From NCBI GenBank assembly GCA_024690695.1, contig JAILOS010000011.1, forward strand, positions 1-25,530: DNA of 25,530 nucleotides. Reading direction: 5' to 3'. A model generated the notes under the pieces. That model was not told the DNA's origin. It saw only the letters and a program-made list of their open reading frames with translations, and made no database searches. The stretch comes from Oscillospiraceae bacterium (GTDB lineage Bacteria; Bacillota_A; Clostridia; Oscillospirales; Oscillospiraceae). A program made the position numbers and the translations under genes. Position 1 is the first letter of the stretch; the number at the start of each line of letters is the position of its first letter. Below are positions 7,061 through 14,033 of the stretch, one piece after another.

Positions 7061-8170
7061 ATGGAAGGCAGACACAGCGCCCGCCCGGAGAGCGCTCCGC
7101 AGGCGGCGCAGCCGGCTCCTCGCCGGCGCGGCAGGAGGGTTTCCGTGCCGCGGCTGATCCTGCGCGATCTGCTGCTGACGGGCCTGCTGCTGACGGTTTT
7201 CGCGTTTTTCCACCACGTGCTCCCACGCCTGACGGCCGAGTCCTACGAGATGCCCCAGGGGCAGACGGTCGCCGTTACGCCCGCGCCGCGGCAGAGCCCC
7301 GGGCCGGCCCGGCCCGACGGGGAAACGCCGCCGGAAGGCGGAGAGCAGACCGGCGGGGAGGACGATCCCGCCGAGCCGACCCCGGAGCCGACGCCCGACC
7401 CGTCGGACTGGCGCGCGAAGTTCGCCGACCACTTCACCGACGAGGTCGTCAAGACCGAGAATTCCTATACGAGCCCGAATATTGCCATTCAGATCGACAG
7501 GCACGTCACCGACGACGGCACGAGCTATTACGTGGCGGACATCTACGTCGCCTCGGTCGAGAACTTCCAGACCTACTGGGCCAACGGGAAATTCACCTAC
7601 TACGGCTATGAAAACCCGCTGAGCATCGCGGTCAACGCCGGGGCGCTGCTGTCGATCAACGGCGACTACGCCGACAACCAGCGCTCGGGCTTCCTCGTGC
7701 GAAACGGGCTGCTGTATTACGAAGAGCAGACGACGAACGATATCTGCGTGCTGTATGCCGACGGCACGATGGAGACCTTCGGGCCGGACGAATACCGCGT
7801 TTCGGACGTGATGGAGCGCGGCCCGTGGCAGGTGTGGAAATTCGGGCCGAAGCTGCTGGACGCCGAGGGGAAGCCGCTGGAGAAATACAACACGACCGGC
7901 CCGGTGGCCGACGTGAACCCCCGGAGCGGGCTGGGCTACTACGAGCCGGGGCATTACTGCTTCGTGCTGGTGGACGGGCGGCCGGGCGGCATGCGCATCG
8001 CCCGCTTCGCGCAGGTCTTCGCCGATCTCGGCTGCGTCTGCGCCTACAACATGGACGGCGGCCAGTCGGCGGTGATGACCTTCGACGGGCGCATCCACAA
8101 CAAGCCGTATCTCGGCGGCCGCGATTCCGGCGACATTCTGCTGATCCGCGAGATCGGGGAGGAGGGCTGA
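7061..8170 (+). CDS. Phosphodiester glycosidase family (NAGPA-like) membrane protein
   Basis: A 369-residue protein. Family members hydrolyse GlcNAc-phosphodiester-type bonds (the uncovering-enzyme fold); the bacterial substrates are mostly unknown, with exopolysaccharide or wall polymers likely. Seen: a basic cytoplasmic N-terminus, one membrane segment (about residues 30-52), a long Pro/Glu/Asp/Thr-rich linker (about 65-112, ending PTPEPTPDPSDW), then the globular domain outside the cell. The domain contains INGDYADNQRSG, GPKLLDAEG, the PRSGLGYY stretch and the family signature NMDGGQSAVM near residue 331. Its promoter is strong and dedicated, and a gagaggggg site lies upstream of the ATG. 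The small membrane protein gene follows after one base and is probably a partner. I am confident of the family, not the substrate. Confidence 0.88.
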   Translation: MEGRHSARPESAPQAAQPAPRRRGRRVSVPRLILRDLLLTGLLLTVFAFFHHVLPRLTAESYEMPQGQTVAVTPAPRQSPGPARPDGETPPEGGEQTGGEDDPAEPTPEPTPDPSDWRAKFADHFTDEVVKTENSYTSPNIAIQIDRHVTDDGTSYYVADIYVASVENFQTYWANGKFTYYGYENPLSIAVNAGALLSINGDYADNQRSGFLVRNGLLYYEEQTTNDICVLYADGTMETFGPDEYRVSDVMERGPWQVWKFGPKLLDAEGKPLEKYNTTGPVADVNPRSGLGYYEPGHYCFVLVDGRPGGMRIARFAQVFADLGCVCAYNMDGGQSAVMTFDGRIHNKPYLGGRDSGDILLIREIGEEG

Positions 8171-8171
8171 C

Positions 8172-8399
8172 GTGAAAAAAATAGCGCGGGCGATCCCGCA
8201 TCTGGCCATCGCGCTGCTGCTGGGGCTGCAGGTCTTCGTCGTGCTCGACGGCTTCAACCCCCTGATGCAGTGGCTCAACAGCGGCGTGTCCAAGATCTAC
8301 ATCACCGCGACCTGCGTCGTCGGGCTGATCGCGTGCGTGCTGTGCGTCGTGCAGCAGCGCCGCCGCCCCCGCAGGACGCAGCCCCGGGACGGGGAATAG
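8172..8399 (+). CDS. Small two-helix membrane protein, unknown function
   Basis: A 75-residue protein that starts at GTG, one base after the stop of the phosphodiester glycosidase-like gene, with GGAGGG inside that gene's end as a ribosome binding site. It has two hydrophobic segments (about residues 9-30 and 41-60) joined by a short loop containing NPLMQWLNSG, and a basic Arg/Pro/Gln-rich tail. Tight coupling and a shared promoter suggest it works with the upstream enzyme, for example as a membrane partner. No catalytic motif is visible. Coding status is supported by position and hydrophobic pattern rather than by a known family. Confidence 0.7.
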   Translation: MKKIARAIPHLAIALLLGLQVFVVLDGFNPLMQWLNSGVSKIYITATCVVGLIACVLCVVQQRRRPRRTQPRDGE

Positions 8400-8435
8400 T
8401 TTCCGTACGGCAAAGACGAGTCCGAAGCAGGACGG

Positions 8436-8479
8436 ACCGGGCGGGCGCGAGGTCTCAAAAGGCCTCGCGCCCGCCCGGT
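8436..8479. terminator. Terminator stem copy 1
   Basis: A 17-bp perfect GC-rich stem (arms 8436-8452 and 8463-8479, 10-nt loop) followed by tttc. It ends the 7061-8399 transcription unit. The core arm sequence is shared with the stem at 8986-9027. Confidence 0.85.
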
Positions 8480-8499
8480 TTCTACGCGCAGAAGATGAT

Positions 8500-8520
8500 A
8501 GTCAGGAGTCAGGAGCGAGG
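8500..8520. repeat. 7-bp tandem repeat (AGTCAGG x2 plus degenerate third copy)
   Basis: AGTCAGG occurs at 8500-8506 and 8507-8513, followed by AGCGAGG at 8514-8520. It lies at the left edge of the non-coding repeat mosaic. No open reading frame with believable protein content crosses it. Confidence 0.7.
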
Positions 8521-8592
8521 AGTTTATCGTGCAGGGGCCCGGCCACAGGTTCCTCGGCCGCCCGCCTGCGCAGCCCTCGCCCCTCTCCGTAG

Positions 8593-8651
8593 GGGACGGC
8601 GTCCTCGACGTCCCGCGCTCTCTCTGCCCTCCCCGCTGCGGCGGGGAGGGC
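8593..8651. repeat. Two adjacent GC-rich hairpins in the non-coding mosaic
   Basis: The first is gggacg (8593-8598) pairing with cgtccc (8609-8614). The second is a perfect 11-bp stem, gccctccccgc (8626-8636) with gcggggagggc (8641-8651), loop tgcg. Neither has a T-tract, so they are unlikely to be terminators. They look like REP-type palindromes. Confidence 0.75.
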
Positions 8652-8750
8652 AGCGGGCGACCGCAAGGGTCGCCCCTACGGGATCGCCGCGGCGTTTCCG
8701 CGAGATCGCGGGCGGGAAGGCGGCGGGCGACCGCGGGGGTCGACCCACCG
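8652..8750. repeat. Two diverged copies of a gggcgacc palindrome repeat
   Basis: Copy one has arms 8655-8662 and 8668-8675 and runs into cctacgg. Copy two begins at 8725 (gggcgacc) and has one mismatch in its right arm. Over 29 nt the copies match at 24 positions by hand alignment. They lie in the same orientation about 70 nt apart, as expected of an amplified short interspersed repeat. Confidence 0.75.
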
Positions 8751-8772
8751 GAGAAGCGACGAGGTTTTCATT

Positions 8773-8800
8773 GGCGGGCGGATGATATCCGCCCCTACGG
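8773..8800. repeat. Palindrome gggcggat-gat-atccgccc
   Basis: A perfect 8-bp stem with a 3-nt loop (8776-8783/8787-8794), followed by ctacgg. The same ctacgg suffix follows the first gggcgacc palindrome, at 8676-8681, so this is a related repeat subtype. It is then followed by tcgcccg. There is no coding potential. Confidence 0.72.
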
Positions 8801-8829
8801 TCGCCCGTTCCGCTGAAACCCAAAAAGTC

Positions 8830-8966
8830 TGTCATTCTGAGCGTCAGCGAAGAATCTGCACCGAAAAAGTGAGGAAGATCCTGCCCCCATTCCGCATTCC
8901 GCATTCTCCCTGCGGATCCTTCGTCGCCTGCGGATCCTTCGTCGCCTGCGGCTCCTCAGGATGACA
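8830..8966. repeat. 137-bp element with imperfect 12-bp terminal inverted repeats
   Basis: The left end TGTCATTCTGAG (8830-8841) and the right end CTCAGGATGACA (8955-8966) are inverted copies matching at 11 of 12 positions. Inside are ATTCCGC twice in tandem (8889-8902) and an 18-bp unit (tgcggatccttcgtcgcc) twice plus a partial third copy (8911-8957). It encodes nothing and is too small for a transposase. It resembles a non-autonomous (MITE-like) or REP-type interspersed repeat. No clear target-site duplication was seen. Confidence 0.7.
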
Positions 8967-8985
8967 GGCAAAACAACAAAACAGC

Positions 8986-9027
8986 CCGGGCGGGCGCGAG
9001 GTTTTTTGAAACCTCGTGCCCGCCCGG
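8986..9027. terminator. Terminator stem copy 2, serving the minus-strand nucleotidyltransferase gene
   Basis: A 19-bp stem (8986-9004/9009-9027) with one G-T pair and a 4-nt loop. Read on the minus strand it is followed by a T-rich run (ctgttttgttgttttg), and it lies 18 nt beyond the stop of the gene ending at 9046. It shares its arm core (ccgggcgggcgcgagg) with copy 1 at 8436-8479. Confidence 0.85.
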
Positions 9028-9045
9028 TTTTAACGCTCCGGGGAC

Positions 9046-10062
9046 TTATCCGTTTTCCAGCGCGCGGGCGATCTCGGACGCAGAGAGGGCGAGGCTCTGC
9101 GCGAATTCCGCGTCCTCGGCGCTGACCGCGACGCGGATGGCGGAGCGGCTCGGGCTGGGGCGGATGTGCAGCTCGAAGCGGGGGCGGATCAGCGAGATCC
9201 CGTCGCCGTAGTCTGCGCCGAGCTCCAGAAACAGCTCCGACAGCGCGCCCATCAGCTCCGCCCGGTCGCGGCAGGGCACCTCGAGCCCCTCCGGCTCCGG
9301 CTCCTCCTCCGGTCCGGCGGACGGCGCAAAGCCCTCGCCCGGCGTCAGACGCAGCCGCCCGCGCAGCGCGTCGGCGCAGCATTCGTAGTAGGCCAGGGGC
9401 GTCCCGACGTCGCACCAGTAGCCGTCCAGCACGACGCCCAGCAGCTTCTCGCCCCGGCTCAGCAGCAGCGGAAACAGGTCCTTGCCGAAGTCGAAGGGCT
9501 CTCCGGCCGGCACCGGCGCCATCGCGCGCGGCGAGAGCACGTAGATCCCGGTGTTGACGAGGTCGGTGACGACGCGGCGCCAGCCCGGCTTCTCGACAAA
9601 GGCGCGGATGCGTCCCTCGCCGTCGGTCACGGTGAGGCCGTAGCGCAGCGGATCGGCCCGGCGGCTCAGCGCAAGCGTCGCGGCCGCGCCGCTGCGCCGG
9701 TGTGCTTCGACCAGCGACGAGAGCTCGAAGTCGCAGGCCGCGTCGCCGCTGATGACGAGGAAATCCTCGTCCCCGGTGAAATCCGCGCAGTTTTTCACGC
9801 CGCCGGCGGTGCCGAGCGGCGTTTTCTCCGTGCGGTAGCTCAGCTTGAGACCCAGCGCCGAGCCGTCGCCGAAGCGCGCGCGGACGTCTTCGGCCCGGTA
9901 TTTCAGCGTGCAGCAGACCTCGGTAAAGCCCTCCCGCGCGAGCAGGCGCAGGATATGCTCCAGCAGCGGGCGGCCCAGCAGCGGCACGAGCGGCTTCGGC
10001 AGCTCTCCGGTCACGGGGCGGAGCCTGCGCCCCTCGCCCCCGGCCATGACGACGGCTTTCAT
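9046..10062 (-). CDS. Sugar-phosphate nucleotidyltransferase with vestigial phosphohexomutase C-terminal domain
   Basis: A 338-residue protein. The first ~230 residues are a complete NDP-sugar pyrophosphorylase domain: MKAVVMAGGEGRRLRPVTG, the PKPLVPLLGRPLLEH segment, an ISGDAACDF Asp motif, VEKPGW, NTGIYVL and the GYWCDVGTP end. After an acidic Pro/Glu linker, the last ~75 residues look like domain IV of the phosphomannomutase/phosphoglucomutase family, including LHIRPSPSRSAIRVAV where the usual motif is RPSGTEPKIRVY. Domains I-III, with the phosphoserine and metal loops, are absent. It probably makes GDP-mannose or another NDP-sugar for surface glycans; the exact nucleotide is not determinable here. 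The ATG at 10062 is preferred (GAGGTG upstream) over an in-frame ATG at 10116. Confidence 0.85.
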   Translation of the reverse strand: MKAVVMAGGEGRRLRPVTGELPKPLVPLLGRPLLEHILRLLAREGFTEVCCTLKYRAEDVRARFGDGSALGLKLSYRTEKTPLGTAGGVKNCADFTGDEDFLVISGDAACDFELSSLVEAHRRSGAAATLALSRRADPLRYGLTVTDGEGRIRAFVEKPGWRRVVTDLVNTGIYVLSPRAMAPVPAGEPFDFGKDLFPLLLSRGEKLLGVVLDGYWCDVGTPLAYYECCADALRGRLRLTPGEGFAPSAGPEEEPEPEGLEVPCRDRAELMGALSELFLELGADYGDGISLIRPRFELHIRPSPSRSAIRVAVSAEDAEFAQSLALSASEIARALENG

Positions 10063-10124
10063 CACAACACCTCGCAGATTCTCGTTTCTGTGTGTATTAT
10101 CCGCCGATCGGAGCAAATTATTTG

Positions 10125-10153
10125 TTGTAATAGGGCTGCCGCTTTGGTATAAT
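10125..10153 (+). promoter_or_regulatory. Promoter of gdpP and the downstream replication/translation genes
   Basis: TTGTAA (10125-10130), 17 nt spacer, TATAAT (10148-10153) with an extended TGG directly before the -10. The predicted start is near 10160, about 44 nt before the GTG of gdpP. No other clear promoter was seen before ftsH, so this may drive a long operon. Confidence 0.85.
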
Positions 10154-10203
10154 ATAGTATCATTGTCGTATCATCGTCATCTTTGCGGAAAGGAGCAAGC
10201 GCC

Positions 10204-12192
10204 GTGAAGAACAAACTGAACCGCCTGGCCGAACCCGACCTGAGGGTGTATGTGGTCTTCCTCGTCATTTTCGCCGCGGCGGCGCTGCTGTACAAAAACT
10301 ATATCCTGGCGGCGGCCGAGGCGGGAGCGATCCTCCTGCTGCTCATCTACGCCCAGTTTGCCCGCCGCCGCCGCACCAGGCAGCTGATGGCCTATATCGA
10401 GGAGGTCACCTACGACTCGGAAAACGCGAAGAACAACACGCTGATGAATTTCCCGCTGCCGATCGCGGTGTTCCGGCTGGACGACAGCCGCATCGTCTGG
10501 GGCAACGACATGTTCTTCGCCATGACGGAGGAAAAGGGCCCGCGCATCGACGCCCGCATCGCCGATCTGGTGCCGGATTTCTCGGGCAAGTGGCTGCTGG
10601 AGGGCAAGAACCGCTATCCGACGCTGCTGCAGGTGGGAGGCCGGAAATACCAGATCCACGGCAACATCATCCGCTCCGACCGCGAGGATGAGAAAAACGC
10701 CTTTATGGGCATCACCTACTGGGTGGACGTGACGGAGTACGACGATATCCGCATCGAGTACGACAACTCCCGCCCCGTCGCCGCGGTGGTCGTGATCGAC
10801 AACCTCGACGAGCTCGGCAAGAACCAGACCGAGCGCGTGCGCAACGATATCCGGGACTCGGCCGAGGACCGGCTCAACCAGTGGTGCGAGGAATGCCGCG
10901 GCATCCTCAAGCGCTTCGACCGCGACCGGTATCTGCTGCTGTTTGAAAAACGCTATCTCGAGGCGATGAAGACCGCCAAATTCCCGATCGTCGAGCAGCT
11001 CCACCAGGTGGAGAGCCCGAACGGCGTCAACGCGACGATCAGCGTCGGCCTCGGCGTGGACGCCGCGAGCTTCGGCGAGACGCTGCAGTTTGCGAACATG
11101 GGCGTGGAGCTGGCGCTGTCCCGCGGCGGCGACCAGACCGTCGTCAAAAATCGGCTGAGCTTCGAGTTCTATGGCGGACGCGGCAGCGAGGTGGAAAAGC
11201 GCACCAAGGTCAAGAGCCGCGTCGTGGCCAACACGCTGGCCGAGCTTGTGCGCGATTCCTCGCGCGTGCTGGTCATGGGCCACAAATACGCCGACCTCGA
11301 CAGCGTGGGCGCCTCGGTCGGCGTGTGCTGCCTGGCGCGCAAGTGCGGCGTGCCGGCGAACATCGTCATCGACCGGGAGAAGAACGCCTCGAAAACGCTG
11401 ATCGACAAGCTCAGCGGCGAGCCGGAATACAAGGACTGCTTCATCGCCCCGGACGAGGCGATGCTCCGCTCCGACGGGCATACGCTGCTCGTGGTCGTGG
11501 ACATCAACCGTCCCGCCCAGGTCGAGGACCCGAATCTGCTGGAGAGCTGCAACCGCGTGGCGGTGATCGACCACCACCGCGTCGGCGCCAACTATATCCA
11601 GAACGCGGCGCTGAGCTTCCTCGAGCCCTACGCCTCCTCCACCTGCGAGCTGCTGACCGAGATCCTGCAGGAGGTGGCCGAGCCCTCGGATCTGCTGCGC
11701 TGCGAGGCGGAGGCCGTGCTGTCCGGCATCGTGCTGGACACCAAGAGCTTCACGATCCGCACCGGCGAACGCACCTTCGACGCGGCCTCCTATCTGCGCC
11801 GCTGCGGGGCCGACACCGTGGACGTCAAGCGCCTGCTCCAGCGCGACATGAGCGACGCCGTCGCCAAATACAAGATCCTGCAGAGCGCCGAGCTCTACCG
11901 GCAGGTGGCGATCGCCGCCCCGGACGAGCCGCAGGAGCGCGTGGTCGCCGCGCAGGCGGCGGACGAGCTGCTGAACATCTCCGGCGTGGAGGCCTCGGTG
12001 GTCGTCGCGCTCGACGCGAAGGGCGAGACCTTCGCCTCGGCCCGCTCCATCGGCGAGCTGAACGTGCAGATCCTGATGGAAAAGCTCGGCGGCGGCGGCA
12101 ACCGCAGCGCGGCGGCCGCGCAGTTCGGGCCGATCGGCGTACAGGAGGCGGCGCAGCGCGTGCGCGGCGCGATCGACGAATACTTAAGCTGA
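10204..12192 (+). CDS. gdpP: Cyclic-di-AMP phosphodiesterase GdpP (YybT)
   Basis: Membrane enzyme that hydrolyses c-di-AMP to pApA and so sets wall, potassium and osmotic homeostasis. The protein is 662 residues from the GTG at 10204, chosen because AAAGGAG lies 8 nt upstream. Domain order is as in the family: two N-terminal membrane segments (about 15-50), a PAS-like domain ([11 protein letters not shown] near residue 80), a degenerate GGDEF domain (about 180-310), then DHH and DHHA1. Seen: [29 protein letters not shown] and [14 protein letters not shown]. The DHHA1 glycine motif reads [12 protein letters not shown], whereas most relatives have His after the glycines, so this may alter nucleotide binding. 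It is followed by rplI after 28 nt, the usual neighbour order in Bacillota. Confidence 0.96.
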   Translation: MKNKLNRLAEPDLRVYVVFLVIFAAAALLYKNYILAAAEAGAILLLLIYAQFARRRRTRQLMAYIEEVTYDSENAKNNTLMNFPLPIAVFRLDDSRIVWGNDMFFAMTEEKGPRIDARIADLVPDFSGKWLLEGKNRYPTLLQVGGRKYQIHGNIIRSDREDEKNAFMGITYWVDVTEYDDIRIEYDNSRPVAAVVVIDNLDELGKNQTERVRNDIRDSAEDRLNQWCEECRGILKRFDRDRYLLLFEKRYLEAMKTAKFPIVEQLHQVESPNGVNATISVGLGVDAASFGETLQFANMGVELALSRGGDQTVVKNRLSFEFYGGRGSEVEKRTKVKSRVVANTLAELVRDSSRVLVMGHKYADLDSVGASVGVCCLARKCGVPANIVIDREKNASKTLIDKLSGEPEYKDCFIAPDEAMLRSDGHTLLVVVDINRPAQVEDPNLLESCNRVAVIDHHRVGANYIQNAALSFLEPYASSTCELLTEILQEVAEPSDLLRCEAEAVLSGIVLDTKSFTIRTGERTFDAASYLRRCGADTVDVKRLLQRDMSDAVAKYKILQSAELYRQVAIAAPDEPQERVVAAQAADELLNISGVEASVVVALDAKGETFASARSIGELNVQILMEKLGGGGNRSAAAAQFGPIGVQEAAQRVRGAIDEYLS

Positions 12193-12220
12193 ATGCAACA
12201 ATGGCAGAGGAGAGAATACT

Positions 12221-12667
12221 ATGAAGGTCATTTTCAACGTTGACGTAAAGGGGCAGGCCAAAAAGGGCGAGATGAAGGAGGTCTCCGACGGATACGCCCG
12301 CAATTACCTGCTCCCCCGCAAGCTCGCGACCGAGGCCACGGCCGACAACCTCAACGCCCTGAAGCTCAAGGAGAAGGCCAAAGCCGCGCAGATCGCGAAG
12401 GAGAAGGCCCGGGCCGAGGAATACGCCAAAAAGCTCGAGGCCGTGCAGGTGACGGTGCGCGCGAAGGCCGGCGGCGCCGGCAAGCTCTTCGGCGCCGTGA
12501 CCTCCGAGGCGATCAGCCGCGCGCTCAAGGAGCAGTTCGACATGGATATCGAGAAGAACAAGATCGTCCAGAGCGAGCCGATCAAGACCTTCGGCGCCTA
12601 TACCGTCAAGGCCAAGCTCGGCTCCGAGGTCAGCGGCACGATCCACGTGCTGGTCATCGAGGGCTGA
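12221..12667 (+). CDS. rplI: 50S ribosomal protein L9
   Basis: Structural protein of the large ribosomal subunit, bound near the L1 stalk, 148 residues. The N-terminal domain shows the family pattern [20 protein letters not shown] followed by LPRKLA. A long, highly charged Lys/Ala/Glu helix (about residues 45-75) links it to the C-terminal RNA-binding domain ([12 protein letters not shown], then a final beta segment ending in [10 protein letters not shown]). The ATG has agaggagag a few bases upstream. It lies between gdpP and dnaB with short gaps (28 and 19 nt), indicating co-transcription. Confidence 0.98.
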   Translation: MKVIFNVDVKGQAKKGEMKEVSDGYARNYLLPRKLATEATADNLNALKLKEKAKAAQIAKEKARAEEYAKKLEAVQVTVRAKAGGAGKLFGAVTSEAISRALKEQFDMDIEKNKIVQSEPIKTFGAYTVKAKLGSEVSGTIHVLVIEG

Positions 12668-12686
12668 ACGGGAGAGGTGAACGAGC

Positions 12687-14033
12687 ATGGATGAGCTTCT
12701 GGGCAGACGCGTGCCGCATTCCGCCCCGGCGGAGCAGGCGGTCATCGGCTCTCTGCTCATCGACCCCAGGTGCGTCCCTGAGGTCCTGGAAAAGCTGAAG
12801 GCGGACGATTTCTATATCAAGGTCAACCGGGACGTTTACGAGACGGTTTTCGCCATGTTCTCCTACGGCCAGACCATCGACCCGGTGACCGTGCTCGACC
12901 AGATGAAGGTGCGCGGCGTCCACGACGAGAACACCGACGCGTATCTGGCCGAGGTCATGCGCGTCACGCCCACCGCGGCGAACGTGATGGAATACGTCTC
13001 CATCGTGCGCGACCGCGCGCTGATGCGCCGCCTGGGCGAGACCGCCGACGAGATCAACCGCATCCTTTACGAGGGCTCCGGCGGGGCCGACGCGATGCTC
13101 GAGGCGGCCGAGCGGAAGATCTACGCGCTCCGGCAGGGCCGCAGCATCGGCGGCCTGCAGCCGATCGCCTCGATCGTGCCCGCCGTTTTCGACGAGCTGA
13201 ACGCCGCGGCCGAGTCCGGCAGCAAGATCCCCGGCCTTTCGACCGGCCTGCCCGATCTGGACCAGACGATCCTGGGCCTGAACAAGAGCGAGCTGATCCT
13301 CGTCGCGGCGCGCCCCGGCATGGGCAAAACCAGCATCGCGCTGAACATGGCGATGCACGTGGCGATGAACAGCAAAAAGGCCGTGGCGATCTTCTCGCTC
13401 GAGATGTCGAAGGAGCAGCTCGTCATGCGCCTGCTGTCGCGCGCCGCACTGGTGCCGCTGCAGAACCTGCTGACCGGCCAGCTCACCGAGCAGCACTGGC
13501 GCGCGATCGCGGAGGCCGCCCAGGCGTTGAGCGCCACCGATATCCGCATCGACGACAACCCGGTGCTGACCGTTTCGGATATGAACGCGCAGTGCCGCCG
13601 CGTGCCGAATCTCGGCCTCGTCGTGATCGACTATCTGCAGCTGCTGCAGTCCTCCGGCAGCGGAGCCAACTGGTCCAACGAAAGCCGCACCCAGGCCGTC
13701 AGCGACATCAGCCGCATGATGAAGATCATGGCCAAGGAGCTGGGCGTGCCGGTCGTGACCGCCTCGCAGCTCTCGCGCGCCAACGAGGGGCGCACCGACA
13801 AGCGCCCGATGCTGTCCGACCTGCGCGAATCCGGCGCGATCGAGCAGGACGCCGACGTGGTCATCGGCCTGTACCGCGACGGCTATTACAACAAGGAATG
13901 TGAAAACCCGATGCTGGCGGAGGCCATCGTGCTGAAAAACCGCAAAGGCGCCACCGGCAAGGTCGAGCTCACCTGGCTGCCGGAGTACACCTCCTTCGGC
14001 TCGGTGGAACGGCGGCGCGAGGATGGGCGCTGA
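12687..14033 (+). CDS. dnaB: Replicative DNA helicase DnaB (DnaC in Bacillus naming)
   Basis: Hexameric helicase that unwinds DNA at the replication fork. The 448-residue protein has the N-terminal all-helical domain (PHSAPAEQAVIGSLLIDP), a linker helix, and the RecA-like motor. Seen: Walker A in AARPGMGKTSIALN (about residues 208-221), IFSLEMSKEQLVMRLLS, the Walker B region LGLVVIDYLQLL, and the DLRESGAIEQDADVV arginine-finger region. There is no intein and the length is standard. It has an aggtga-type ribosome binding site. Its last 11 nt overlap the start of tilS, coupling the two. Confidence 0.98.
   Translation: MDELLGRRVPHSAPAEQAVIGSLLIDPRCVPEVLEKLKADDFYIKVNRDVYETVFAMFSYGQTIDPVTVLDQMKVRGVHDENTDAYLAEVMRVTPTAANVMEYVSIVRDRALMRRLGETADEINRILYEGSGGADAMLEAAERKIYALRQGRSIGGLQPIASIVPAVFDELNAAAESGSKIPGLSTGLPDLDQTILGLNKSELILVAARPGMGKTSIALNMAMHVAMNSKKAVAIFSLEMSKEQLVMRLLSRAALVPLQNLLTGQLTEQHWRAIAEAAQALSATDIRIDDNPVLTVSDMNAQCRRVPNLGLVVIDYLQLLQSSGSGANWSNESRTQAVSDISRMMKIMAKELGVPVVTASQLSRANEGRTDKRPMLSDLRESGAIEQDADVVIGLYRDGYYNKECENPMLAEAIVLKNRKGATGKVELTWLPEYTSFGSVERRREDGR

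Noticed and set aside
8500..9045. Degraded gene or pseudogene between the two terminators
   Set aside because: All frames give low-complexity Arg/Pro/Gly strings from palindromes. No recognisable protein fragment was found, and both neighbouring genes already have complete 3' ends.
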